Positions 55,284 to 63,088 of a stretch of 64,000 bases of DNA are shown piece after piece. The first letter of the stretch is position 1. The number at the start of each line of letters is the position of its first letter. Under the pieces are notes generated by a model. The model saw only the letters and a program-made list of their open reading frames with translations, ran no database searches and was not told where the DNA came from. Both the position numbers and the translations under genes were made by a program. Origin of the DNA: DATKJS01 sp050015275 (GTDB taxonomy: Bacteria; Acidobacteriota; Aminicenantia; Aminicenantales; Saccharicenantaceae); NCBI GenBank assembly GCA_050015275.1, contig JBEKBS010000012.1, positions 75,165 to 139,164 of the forward strand. Direction: 5' to 3'.

Positions 55284-55338
55284 AAAATAATCGGAGAAAG
55301 TTAAGGCAGGATTAAGAACGGCTCAAATTTTGGTTAAG
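55284..55338 (-). promoter_or_regulatory. Candidate PhoB box and -10 of the porin-pst operon
   Basis: On the minus strand: CTTAAC (complement of 55333-55338), CTTAAT (55311-55316) and CTTAAC (55300-55305), spaced 22 and 11 bp, then 10 nt and TATTTT (complement of 55284-55289) as -10. The degenerate unit at the skipped 11-bp position is TTTGAG. This lies about 110 nt before the porin start, in the 310-bp gap between mgsA and the porin, which holds no gene. Confidence 0.65.
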
Positions 55339-55483
55339 ACTAGAGAGGAGAATCGTAGGATTCGTGATTATGGACGACTCAAAAAGGCGCTCCGAAGTTA
55401 GCGGTCAGGGTTCTGTCCGGATCAGCTTGTCGGGTCTTCCGGTCCAGGCATCAGGAGACTTATTCCCGTGGGATCGCTCGGGC

Positions 55484-55957
55484 TCAAGGGATGCGCCGGT
55501 TGATGTAATCTGAATAGTCCTTGGTCACGGGCTCATAGGCCTCGTTCATCAAGGGTGAGGAAATCATGAAATCGGCGGTTGACCGGTTGCAGGCGATAGG
55601 GATGTTGTAGAGGACGGTGATCCGGAGCAAAGCTTTGACGTCGACGTCGTGTGGGAAGGGTTCCATGGGGTCCCAGAAGAAAATGACAAAATCGATCTTG
55701 CCGTCGGCGATCATTCCCCCGAGCTGCTGGTCGCCGCCCAAAGGCCCTGATTTGAGCTTCTTGATCTTCAACTCCTCTTGGGGGATCCCATCCTGGTCAA
55801 ATTTGCTCTGAATCGTCTCTTCGACGAGCCGGCCGGTCGTTCCCGTACAAATCAGCTTATGGCGGACGAGCGTCCGATAGTTGTATTCGACCCACTCCTT
55901 CAGGTCTCGCTTGCGATTGTCATGGGCCACGAGGGCGATGCGTTTGATCTTTTCCAT
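55484..55957 (-). CDS. mgsA: Methylglyoxal synthase
   Basis: 157 residues (E. coli MgsA is 152). ALVAHDNRK at ~8-16, TGTTGRLVEE (~38), SGPLGGDQQLGG (~70) with the catalytic Asp, and the FFWDPMEPFPHDVDVKALLR block (~92-111) with the conserved Asp and His. Converts dihydroxyacetone phosphate to methylglyoxal, releasing inorganic phosphate; the enzyme is inhibited by phosphate. Its place directly upstream of the phosphate-uptake genes fits a role in phosphate limitation. Confidence 0.94.
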   Translation of the reverse strand: MEKIKRIALVAHDNRKRDLKEWVEYNYRTLVRHKLICTGTTGRLVEETIQSKFDQDGIPQEELKIKKLKSGPLGGDQQLGGMIADGKIDFVIFFWDPMEPFPHDVDVKALLRITVLYNIPIACNRSTADFMISSPLMNEAYEPVTKDYSDYINRRIP

Positions 55958-56058
55958 GGGGAACCTCTTCGAGAGAAAGAATGGCTCAGTCTAATCGCAA
56001 ATCCCCGGTCTGGCTAAACCGCCCGGCCTGGAGATAAATAACCGAAAGGAGAAGAAAC

Positions 56059-56259
56059 ATGACGGGAATGAAAAAGATCCCACCCCTCAAGCTGAAGGCG
56101 ATCCTTCTAAGCAACGATGGCGGAAGGTCCTGGCTATGTACGCGGCAGTACTATATCTGCGAGCAACCCGCCGGGACCTTCGCCCCCCTCTTTTATCAAG
56201 GCCGGAGATTCCGGCTCGTCGAGGAGACGGAGGAGGCATCATGTCCCCCGCAGAAGTAA
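56059..56259 (+). CDS. Small hypothetical protein at the left end of the accessory region
   Basis: 66 residues, preceded by an ideal ribosome-binding site (AAAGGAGAAGAAAC before the ATG). No recognised family; an Arg/Trp/Cys-containing mid-section (WLCTRQYYICE) precedes a basic patch. Its last 19 nt overlap the next gene start, so the two are likely co-translated. First gene after the housekeeping block. Confidence 0.55.
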   Translation: MTGMKKIPPLKLKAILLSNDGGRSWLCTRQYYICEQPAGTFAPLFYQGRRFRLVEETEEASCPPQK

Positions 56260-57923
56260 CGTTCCAATTCTCGTCCGACATCCAGCTCAAGCTTCTCGCC
56301 GCGGCGATCGCGGCCCCGGAAGAAGTCCGGAAGACGGGAGCCGACCTCCGGCCCGAGCTTTTCGACAATCCCGCCCTCTGCGACTTCGCGAAAATCCTCT
56401 ACAAATTCGAGCATAAGCACAAGCGGGCGATCGACCTCGAAGAGTTCGCGGCAGAGGTCGAGTTGCTCCTCACCTCTGACTCCCGCATCCCGGTCGACGA
56501 GTACCGTGCCGTCCAGAAACAGCTAGAGGACGCGATCACCGAGGGCCACTTCGAGTACGCGATCGAGAAGGCTGTCGATTTCACCCGGCATCAAGCGATG
56601 CTAAGGGCCATCCTGAAGGGCGGCGAGATTCTGAAGAAGGGCGGCGACTTTAACAAAATCGTCTTGGAAGTTCAATCAGCTCTCTCGATCGGGGCGGAGG
56701 CCGAGGAGCTTGCCTGGCGGAGAATGTCAGAGATCGAGCCGGAAGACTTAGAATGGCTTTGGGAAGGCCGCTTCGCCCTCGGCAAGCTATCCCTAATCGT
56801 CGGGGACCCCGAAAGCGGCAAATCCCTCTTCTCGGCCTACATGGCGGCTCATATATCGGGCGCAATCCCTTGGCCTGACACTCCTGCAGATAAGCCGCGT
56901 CCCGAGCCGGGTAAGGTCGTCTTCCTTCAGGACGAGGACGACCCCGAGGATACGCTGGTCCCCCGAGTGATTCAGTTCGGCGGTGCGCGGGAGAATATTA
57001 TCCACGTTGACGGCATCCGGTCCGCCGAGAAGGGCGATCGGCTCTTTTCCCTTCTAATCGACCTGGGCCGACTCGAAAAGCTCGTTACTCGCGAGGGTAA
57101 CGTTAAACTCATCGTCCTCGATCCGCTATCAGCCTATTTCGGCGTCGGCGTCGGCGGCAAGCTTAACCCTCATGTCGATGCTCACGTTCGGACGATCTTA
57201 AGCCCCGTGAAGGCGTTCGCCAAGCGACTTAATGTCGCCGTCATCGGCCTCGTCCACCTGAATAAGGACGCCCAGAAGGATATGATGTACCGGGTCGGCG
57301 GCTCGATCGCCCTAATGGGGGTGCCGAGGAGTGTCTGGCTTATCAGGTGGGACCGGGACCCGAAAGGGCCGCGCTACTTCCAATATATGAAGAGTAACCT
57401 AAAAACCGGGATACCTGGCCTCGCGTTCTACATCGACCCCGAGATAGGCGATGTCCGATTCGATCTGGCCGCCGAGGTGCCGAAGGCGGCAGAGCTTTTG
57501 GCCGTGGCGACGGACCGTCGGCCCCGCGAGGAGGCGAAGGCCTTCCTCCTCGACCGGCTAAAGAACGGGCCGAGGGATGCCAGGGAGCTTCGGGAAGAAG
57601 CCATACAGGAAGGTATCAATTACGTTACCCTCTGTAGCGCAAGGAAGGAGCTAGGAATCAAACCCGAGCTGGTCTACTACGGCGACGGGCGTCGTAAAAA
57701 GTGGATATGGCCGCGGCTTTCTCCGGGAGAGAAGACGGAGCAGAAACGTGACCTAAAGGAACAAATTGCGGATATCAAAGAGAGAAGGGATAAGGAAAGG
57801 GCTAATCGCGGACAGGCCGCCGAGCCCCCAGTCTCCGAAGCCGTCGTAGAGGCCGAGAGCCAGGACGAGCCGGACAAGCCGGGCGAGCTAACTCTAGAAT
57901 CGTTTATCAGGGGAAGAGATTAA
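56241..57923 (+). CDS. RepA/DnaB-like AAA ATPase with C-terminal winged-helix domain
   Basis: 560 residues from the ATG at 56241 (GGAGGAGGC upstream). Residues ~1-130 resemble the DnaB N-terminal helical domain (DIQLKLLAAAIAAPEEVRK; LFDNPALCDFAKILYKF). The RecA-like AAA_25 core follows: Walker A GDPESGKSLFSA (~192), Walker B KLIVLDPLSAYFG (~292), and VIGLVHLNKDA (~336). From ~450 there is a winged-helix-like unit (ELREEAIQEGINYVTLCSARKELGIK, in parts), then a charged tail. This build is common in replication modules of plasmids, phages and ICEs. It is directly followed by an iteron-like repeat region. Confidence 0.75.
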   Translation: MSPAEVTFQFSSDIQLKLLAAAIAAPEEVRKTGADLRPELFDNPALCDFAKILYKFEHKHKRAIDLEEFAAEVELLLTSDSRIPVDEYRAVQKQLEDAITEGHFEYAIEKAVDFTRHQAMLRAILKGGEILKKGGDFNKIVLEVQSALSIGAEAEELAWRRMSEIEPEDLEWLWEGRFALGKLSLIVGDPESGKSLFSAYMAAHISGAIPWPDTPADKPRPEPGKVVFLQDEDDPEDTLVPRVIQFGGARENIIHVDGIRSAEKGDRLFSLLIDLGRLEKLVTREGNVKLIVLDPLSAYFGVGVGGKLNPHVDAHVRTILSPVKAFAKRLNVAVIGLVHLNKDAQKDMMYRVGGSIALMGVPRSVWLIRWDRDPKGPRYFQYMKSNLKTGIPGLAFYIDPEIGDVRFDLAAEVPKAAELLAVATDRRPREEAKAFLLDRLKNGPRDARELREEAIQEGINYVTLCSARKELGIKPELVYYGDGRRKKWIWPRLSPGEKTEQKRDLKEQIADIKERRDKERANRGQAAEPPVSEAVVEAESQDEPDKPGELTLESFIRGRD

Positions 57924-58314
57924 GAATATAACTACGTCTATCATAATATTCTTATATTCTTATATTCTTATATTCTTGTGTTTTCCCCTGTAGGCTTAAG
58001 AGTATAAGAGTATAAGAATATAAGAGTCCTAAGGGACGCTGAGTTAGATTCTTGCTCGCCCCCTCGCCTCCCCCGCCCTATGTCACCCTGGCCCAGCCGC
58101 GCCTTTCCGCGGAGGAGGAGAGAGAAAGGCTGGCTGAGGGGATTGGGTGAATTTTAAGGGGGATATTGAAGGAGGGTATCCTTTTTGCCTAGCCAGCCAG
58201 CCAGTACCAGGCTTGTTTTTATTATAGCACGTCCCTGAAACCCTCGCGCCGCCGCGCTTGACCTTCTGCCTTCTCCGGCATAGAATTCACTAATCGAGAT
58301 GAGGGGAGGGGAAT
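57924..58314. other. Intergenic region with iteron-like dyad and hairpins
   Basis: 391 bp without a gene. It contains the 8-bp repeat dyad (57946-58026, listed separately), one further AAGAATAT unit at 57922-57929, a hairpin CCGCG-CCTTTC-CGCGG at 58097-58112, and a long-range stem GGCTGGCT (58128-58135) with AGCCAGCC (58191-58198), the latter within a GCCAGCCAGCCAG run. A purine-rich GAGGGGAGGGG ends the gap as the ribosome-binding site of the next gene. Confidence 0.5.
57946..58026. repeat. Inverted array of 8-bp repeats (iteron-like dyad)
   Basis: Left arm: four exact copies of ATATTCTT (57946-57977). Spacer of 20 nt with a C4 run (57978-57997). Right arm: AAGAGTAT (57998-58005), AAGAGTAT (58006-58013), AAGAATAT (58014-58021) and AAGAG (58022-58026). 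As RNA the arms pair over about 29 bp, with the G changes giving G-U pairs. Position right after a RepA-like gene suggests a replication origin or copy-control site; a terminator is the alternative, but no T-run follows. Confidence 0.7.
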
Positions 58315-58872
58315 GTGACCGAACTTACCCCGGAAGAAAAAAGCCGCATTTATCAAGAGGAAAAGGCAAGGCTGGAAGCTCAAGCGCGGCTCCATCGCGA
58401 GGAGAAAGAAAAATTCCGTCCGGGCTGTGGGACGATCGTGCTGATCTGCGCCGGGATTATTGTCATCTTCTATGCCGTAGGCACGTGGTTCAATTCCCGT
58501 TCTGCGGTCTCTGTGTCGGTCCCGGAGATAAAAAAACCCGAGACGCACGCCTTGAGCTATGAAGTCCTGCGGTCGTGGACGCCCGGACGATCCGGAACGG
58601 GGTTGGAGTTGCTCGTCTCCCCGACGGCCTCGAAGAGCGAAGTAATGCAGTTGGCTCATGAGCTAATGTATGAATATGCAGAATACGGCCAGGAGGTCAT
58701 CTCGATTTTCGATTCGAGGGAAGCTTGGGCCAACCGGGGGAACGGCAATTACCCGGAGACCGCCTACTGGAAACATTTCCTCGTCTCCATTTTTAACCCG
58801 CCGCTTCCGGGCGATGAACGAGTTAAATGGGTAGCAGAGGGGCGCACCGAACTGACAACGACGAAGCGATAA
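58315..58872 (+). CDS. Single-pass membrane protein with N-terminal coiled coil
   Basis: 185 residues from a GTG at 58315 with GAGGGGAGGGG upstream. Residues 4-34 form a charged helix (EEKSRIYQEEKARLEAQ), then one transmembrane helix (~38-58) and a ~125-residue extracytoplasmic domain with no recognised motif. The N-terminal pattern is common in small membrane proteins of mobile elements. Function unknown. Confidence 0.65.
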   Translation: MTELTPEEKSRIYQEEKARLEAQARLHREEKEKFRPGCGTIVLICAGIIVIFYAVGTWFNSRSAVSVSVPEIKKPETHALSYEVLRSWTPGRSGTGLELLVSPTASKSEVMQLAHELMYEYAEYGQEVISIFDSREAWANRGNGNYPETAYWKHFLVSIFNPPLPGDERVKWVAEGRTELTTTKR

Positions 58873-58952
58873 GGGCCTTCTGCGGAAGGGACGACCTCCT
58901 CCACGGTAAGTTCAAGGCTTAAGGAGGTACGGAGGGGGAGGGCAAGAAGCTC

Positions 58953-59438
58953 ATGAACTATTGGAAAGGACTGGCAAAGTTCCTCGGGAAGATTATCGGC
59001 GGTCTGGTGGTTGTGCTTGGATTCTTCGAATGGGGAGTGAAACTTAAAGTCTCAACTTGGGTAATCCCCGACTGGATTCTTCTGCTTCTCCTCGCGCTGG
59101 CTCTCTCGATAGCGGGCTATACTGCATATTTCGTTAGCCGAACCGCTAAACCTGGAACCGTCGAAAAACCGAAGAAGCCTGAGATAAAGCTCGAAGAAGA
59201 TGAAGCTATAATTATTCGTCTATTGGCGATTCACGAAGATTGTGTCGCGCCAAGGGAAGCTCTGCGCGAAAAGTTTTTTGAGAACGTGAAAGGGAAGAAT
59301 ATCGCTGACTTTAACATAATACTGAACAAGCTGAGGCGACTTGGACTAATAGATTTCTTTCACCACTACGGAGGGCTAGAGCAAGTCGGGATCACGCAGT
59401 TTGGTCTTGAGTTCTGCGAAATATTCCGTAAAAAATAG
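58953..59438 (+). CDS. Two-TM membrane protein with cytoplasmic winged-helix-like domain
   Basis: 161 residues; GGAGG elements precede the ATG. Two transmembrane helices (~12-30 and ~37-60) are followed by a linker rich in Lys/Pro and a ~75-residue soluble domain (DEAIIIRLLAIHEDCVAPREAL to the end) with the helix pattern of a winged helix. Possibly a membrane-tethered DNA-binding regulator, by inference only. Confidence 0.6.
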   Translation: MNYWKGLAKFLGKIIGGLVVVLGFFEWGVKLKVSTWVIPDWILLLLLALALSIAGYTAYFVSRTAKPGTVEKPKKPEIKLEEDEAIIIRLLAIHEDCVAPREALREKFFENVKGKNIADFNIILNKLRRLGLIDFFHHYGGLEQVGITQFGLEFCEIFRKK

Positions 59439-59506
59439 TCGTTGGCTGAACTGCTATCGGATAGGTCGTTTATAAGGCGCAGGACGGGGAGCCGGAGGCC
59501 CCGCGA

Positions 59507-59614
59507 GAGGCATGGCCCCTCGGTCGAGTAATAGACGCTTATCGCCGTAAGGCGCCTCAAGGAGATAGACGATTGAGGAGACATGAGGGATATTCTCACT
59601 AAGGGGAGGAAACA
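59507..59614 (+). ncRNA. Duplicated structured leader, copy A
   Basis: 108 nt directly before the gene at 59615, matching copy B at 61440-61541. The longest identical run is CGGTCGAGTAATAGACGCT (59521-59539). Predicted stems: GTC/GAC (59523-59525 with 59534-59536), CGCC-GTAA-GGCG (59543-59554, GNRA loop) and CCTCAA/TTGAGG (59555-59560 with 59573-59578, 12-nt loop). The last two stems differ between copies by compensating changes. The element ends in the ribosome-binding site GGGGAGG, so it could control translation. Confidence 0.6.
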
Positions 59615-60154
59615 ATGAACAAGAAGAGGAAGATCGGCATCCTTCTTACTCTAGCGGGGATTGGAATCCCTTTGGTGCTTTTTTTCTTTAAGACCGATGA
59701 CAACTTCCTTAGGTTGGCGCGAAAACCTACATTGAAAATGCAGTTACATGAGTTGGAGGGAGACACTCTCAGGGCGCTTCTGAACATAAATGTGGCAATA
59801 AATGGCCTATCGGTTGCCATCAAAGAAAAAGAGAAAAAAGGCCTAACAGACAACGAGCTTACAATATATGAAATGGCTAGTTATCTGAAAAAGAAGATTG
59901 ACGAACTGTATTCAAAACTAGGGATCCAATTGTCAGACAACGGGGGCATAGTCCTGCCGGATGGAGGAAAGATAGCACCTCCGCCACCGGGCTTTGAATT
60001 AGAATTACAACCTCCACAGGTCTTAATAGATATCCCGTATAGATACTCTTTAGGCGTGGGCGTGTTATTCCTTCTCGCAGGATTGGCATTTATCCTTTTT
60101 TCCTTCTCCCTTAAAAGAAAAACAGAAGAAACAAGAAAACCTGAGACGCCATGA
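59615..60154 (+). CDS. Hypothetical protein with two terminal transmembrane helices
   Basis: 179 residues. TM helix ~7-26, a soluble region with a helical segment (~45-110) and a Pro/Gly-rich stretch (~115-135), then a second TM helix ~146-165 and a charged tail. Both termini should be cytoplasmic with the middle outside. No family recognised. It is preceded by the structured leader, copy A. Confidence 0.6.
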   Translation: MNKKRKIGILLTLAGIGIPLVLFFFKTDDNFLRLARKPTLKMQLHELEGDTLRALLNINVAINGLSVAIKEKEKKGLTDNELTIYEMASYLKKKIDELYSKLGIQLSDNGGIVLPDGGKIAPPPPGFELELQPPQVLIDIPYRYSLGVGVLFLLAGLAFILFSFSLKRKTEETRKPETP

Positions 60155-60228
60155 GTCCTAGAAGAAGCGCATGGGGGAGCCAGAGACGCAATCTATGATC
60201 TCAATATTATTGGAAGGGGGGGGGCAAA

Positions 60229-60549
60229 ATGATAGACGAATTCATTAAGGCGATTCGTGAGAAAAAGAAAGTGCGCATCTCTTTCTATTCAGAGCAAGAC
60301 CAAACTGTCCTAATCAAAAAATGTGCTCCCCTGGACTACGGCCATCGGCCTGACGCGAAGAGGAAGATCGACAAATACTACTTATGGGATTATGAAGGCG
60401 AGCCGAGGGCTCACCCCCTCGGCCTTAAGCCGGAGCAAATCGAAACAATCAAATTCCTTGAAGAAAGTTTTAACCCTTCAGAGTTTGTAAAATGGAACAC
60501 CACTAGGAAACCTTGGATTGTGAAGCGCGATTGGGGGATTTACTCATAG
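60229..60549 (+). CDS. Small WYL-like domain protein
   Basis: 106 residues. Sequence order IREKKKVRISFYS, APLDYGHRPDAKRK, YYLWDYEGEPRAHPLGL and QIETIKFLEE follows the strand and helix pattern of WYL domains, which bind nucleotide-like ligands and often regulate defence or mobile-element genes. No helix-turn-helix is attached. The match is by eye and moderate. A run of eight Gs precedes the start. Confidence 0.55.
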   Translation: MIDEFIKAIREKKKVRISFYSEQDQTVLIKKCAPLDYGHRPDAKRKIDKYYLWDYEGEPRAHPLGLKPEQIETIKFLEESFNPSEFVKWNTTRKPWIVKRDWGIYS

Positions 60550-60588
60550 TCATGTCAGGAGAATGCGAGACCGAAAGGAGCCAAGAGG

Positions 60589-60993
60589 ATGACTAAGAGT
60601 TTTTCGAGCCACTACAGGTTTATGTGTAAGGCGGCGGAGGAGATTCAGAAGCTCTGGCGGGATACTCTATGGCAATATGGAGATTTTTACTGCGGTACGA
60701 ACTCCGTCTCAAAAGACAGGCCCGTTCTTGAGGTCACCCACGGGGATGATGTTATTCACGGCATCTGGGTTCCGAGCGAAGAGCAACTTGGGCGGCGTTT
60801 TTTCCCGGACCCGTATGAAGCGAAGCTCAGCGGCGGCGGCAGGTACGAGCGATGGCTGGAGGAGCACGCGGAGCTGGTCGAGAAGGTGAATAAGATGGGG
60901 ATTGAGGATGATGCATTGGCTCTAATGTATGTGATGGACACGCGATTTGATAAGGAATGGGATTGGGAGGCGTATTGGATCCCGATAAAATAG
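60589..60993 (+). CDS. Hypothetical protein, acidic and aromatic-rich
   Basis: 134 residues, with AGGAGCCAAGAGG upstream. Rich in Trp, Tyr, Glu and Asp (for example DKEWDWEAYWIP at the end); no TM helix, no recognised motif. The composition is like small phage or plasmid accessory proteins. It lies 39 nt after the WYL-like gene. Confidence 0.55.
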   Translation: MTKSFSSHYRFMCKAAEEIQKLWRDTLWQYGDFYCGTNSVSKDRPVLEVTHGDDVIHGIWVPSEEQLGRRFFPDPYEAKLSGGGRYERWLEEHAELVEKVNKMGIEDDALALMYVMDTRFDKEWDWEAYWIPIK

Positions 60994-61051
60994 GCGGAGA
61001 GAAAAAAGGCGAAACACTTAGAATTGGGGCAGAGAAAGAGAGGAGACAGAA

Positions 61052-61423
61052 ATGTTAGAAAAGAGAGCAAGAGAATGCGCCGAGAGAGAACTATTCAAAT
61101 ACGGCTTCCAACGCCGCGGGTCGGGCTGGCTACTGATCGATATCGAGCGAACGGGCAAGATAATCGTTATCCATGCCAAGATTGATCCGAAGGCGAGAGG
61201 AACGAAAGCCCTTATCCTCCGCGCATACGGCTTCGATATCCCTGATGTCGGCTCCGGCATCTCGCGCCGGTTGACCCACGTGACTGGGACCAAGTTCGCT
61301 GGTCGCCTGATGAGGGATATGAATTTCGTGTGGGCCCGGCTCCGTAAAAACCTAGCTGATAGAAAAGAATTGAGGTTGGATATGAGGAAAGCGATCAGTT
61401 CTTTGGCTTGGAAGAAACGCTAA
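61052..61423 (+). CDS. Hypothetical basic protein
   Basis: 123 residues, basic (many Arg and Lys), with a ribosome-binding site GAGAGGAGACAGA. The middle (~25-50) shows beta-strand pattern GWLLIDIERTGKIIVIHAKID. Could bind nucleic acid; no family recognised. Confidence 0.55.
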   Translation: MLEKRARECAERELFKYGFQRRGSGWLLIDIERTGKIIVIHAKIDPKARGTKALILRAYGFDIPDVGSGISRRLTHVTGTKFAGRLMRDMNFVWARLRKNLADRKELRLDMRKAISSLAWKKR

Positions 61424-61439
61424 CTCGAAAGAGGGCATC

Positions 61440-61541
61440 GAGGCATGGACTCCCCGGTCGAGTAATAGACGCTCACTGCGGTAACGCGCCCCATAGGGAG
61501 AGACGAGAATAGGGCTGGATAATTCTCATTAGGAGGGGCTA
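61440..61541 (+). ncRNA. Duplicated structured leader, copy B
   Basis: 102 nt directly before the gene at 61542, aligning with copy A. It shares GAGGCATGG at the start, the 19-nt identical core at 61455-61473, and a similar end (GGATAATTCTCATTAGGAGGGG). Stem with GTAA tetraloop: TGCG (61477-61480) with CGCG (61485-61488). Next stem: CCCATA (61490-61495) with TAGGG (61510-61514). These keep pairing while differing in sequence from copy A. Confidence 0.6.
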
Positions 61542-62357
61542 ATGATTGATCTCGTTGATAGAATGATTTGCACGGGATTTGAATTCATCGATCTCGCTAA
61601 TGAAATGATGGAGAGCTGTCGAAAGGAAAAGGATAAGGTTGCTTTGTACAGCCGACCTGTAATTTCTTTTTTTATTAAAAGAGCGACTGAGGGGTTCGAG
61701 TCGTTTCTCATCTTGCTTAGGCGCGACCGGCACGCCGACGCCGCTATTCTATTTAGGAGCTTCTGTGAGATGGGAATAAATACTGACTATATTTATTCCG
61801 ATCCGGAATCAAAAGAGGTCCGGGCGATGAAATTGCTAGTGAATGAAATTCGAGAACAAAAAAATATTTTAGAAAAGAATAAAGGCGTCTTCGGGCATGA
61901 GGGTCTCGATGTAGAAGAACGATTAAAAAAAAAGAAGGAAGACCTTGAAGAAATGAAGCGCGAACTCTTGACGCGGTTCCGTGAAAAGGATTGGAAGTGG
62001 CCAAAACTGTGCAAACGGGTAGATGCTTCTAGAAGTGAAGTAATATCGAATATCTATAATCTAGCTTATGCTTATACATCGAACATAGAGCACCACGATA
62101 TGTATTTCGGAAGAGACTATATTAGCGTTGACGAGTGCGAACCGGCACGAGAGATCCAACCAAACCCTCTTTTAAGGCCAGATATAAATCTTGTGATGTT
62201 CAGAAGTATTTTATTGGTAATCATGAAGACATTTAATGCTGAATTCCACCTAAATTGGCAGAAAGAGTTAGAGCGTCTTGAAAATATGCACGAGCAAGAA
62301 TACCGCGAGATGCCGGGGCGTCAGGAAAAAGGGAGAAAAGTCGAGGGAGTGCGCTAG
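61542..62357 (+). CDS. DUF5677-like hypothetical protein
   Basis: 271 residues, largely alpha-helical and charged. The segment LLRRDRHADAAILFRSFCEM (~63-82) resembles DUF5677/DUF6988-type proteins of accessory islands, followed by a coiled coil (~100-140) and SNIEHHDMYFG near 182. Function is unknown; relatives sometimes neighbour defence genes. It is preceded by leader copy B and by GGAGGGG. Confidence 0.6.
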   Translation: MIDLVDRMICTGFEFIDLANEMMESCRKEKDKVALYSRPVISFFIKRATEGFESFLILLRRDRHADAAILFRSFCEMGINTDYIYSDPESKEVRAMKLLVNEIREQKNILEKNKGVFGHEGLDVEERLKKKKEDLEEMKRELLTRFREKDWKWPKLCKRVDASRSEVISNIYNLAYAYTSNIEHHDMYFGRDYISVDECEPAREIQPNPLLRPDINLVMFRSILLVIMKTFNAEFHLNWQKELERLENMHEQEYREMPGRQEKGRKVEGVR

Positions 62358-63034
62358 GATCAGGGAATAGGGGATTAAAGAATCAGGGAGCAGTTGTCGA
62401 GCCCCATAGATCGATTATCAGAGGAAAGTCCGGAGTCCCGAGTCTCCTGTGATTGACCCCGACGCTATTGCTTTGCAATAGCTAGGGGCTGTCCCGCGCT
62501 GTGCGCTCCCTGGCAGGAGATAGCCCCGGCCCGCCTGCGCCCGAGGCTCCCCTGATCGCCAGCTCGCCCTCGATCGCCCGAGAAGCCCTGCCCGCTCTGC
62601 TAGGCGAGGCGATCGTCGAGGGGTCTGATCGAGGGGCCGGACCCCCGGCGAGGATCTCCGGAAGGCCGGGTCTCTGGTCGTATAAAAAAGTATTACGTAA
62701 ACTGTTGCAAACTCGCTGATTCTAAAAGAATTATAAACCTGTAAAAACGGGGAAGAAAAATCAGGCCGAATTTCGGCCCTGAATCTGGATCGCGTCCCGT
62801 TCGAGGCCCGGAAACGGGCCTTTTCGAACTGTAACCTTTCGGCAGAAGGCCTCGAAAGGCCTGATCTATCCCGCCCTGTTTTCGAGCCTGAAGCGGACTG
62901 ATCGGGACCTCTACCCTGATCGCGCTCCGGGCGGAAGCTCGATCCGCGGCGGTAAAATAGCGGCCCGAGTTGTCCATTAGGGGTCCGGACGAAGGAACAT
63001 CGATACCCCGGATATTTTTTTGGGGTGGGATTGC
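62358..63034. other. Intergenic region with several strong hairpins
   Basis: 677 bp without a convincing gene (ORFs at 62501-62719 and on the minus strand lack ribosome-binding sites). It holds a perfect hairpin GCTATTGC-TTT-GCAATAGC (62464-62482, flanked by CCCC and GGGG that can extend it), a terminator at 62804-62824 (listed separately), and two adjoining AGGCCT palindromes around 62850-62865. Confidence 0.5.
62804..62824 (+). terminator. Factor-independent terminator with GAAA loop
   Basis: AGGCCCG (62804-62810), GAAA loop, CGGGCCT (62815-62821), then TTTTC. The 7-bp GC-rich stem fits a terminator; the T-run is short. Confidence 0.55.
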
Positions 63035-63063
63035 TTTACTTCGTTGCGGGAAAGTCGTATAAT
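63035..63063 (+). promoter_or_regulatory. Promoter of the three-gene cluster at 63089-64000
   Basis: -35 TTTACT (63035-63040, 4/6), 17-bp spacer, -10 TATAAT (63058-63063, 6/6). The start point would be near 63070, leaving a short leader with AAGGG before the ATG at 63089. Confidence 0.65.
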
Positions 63064-63088
63064 CGAATAGGTGAACAAAAGGGTGAAC

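Noticed and set aside
55300..62358. CRISPR array among the repeats of the accessory region
   Set aside because: Repeats are short 8-bp units or a two-copy leader, without regular 25-40-bp repeat and spacer structure, and no cas gene is present.
62421..62433. 13-nt match to the conserved GAGGAAAGTCCGG of bacterial RNase P RNA
   Set aside because: No other conserved P RNA segment (for example the ACAGNRA region) or length fit follows; probably chance.
62501..62719. 72-codon ORF in the hairpin-rich gap
   Set aside because: Composition and lack of a start signal point to noncoding sequence.
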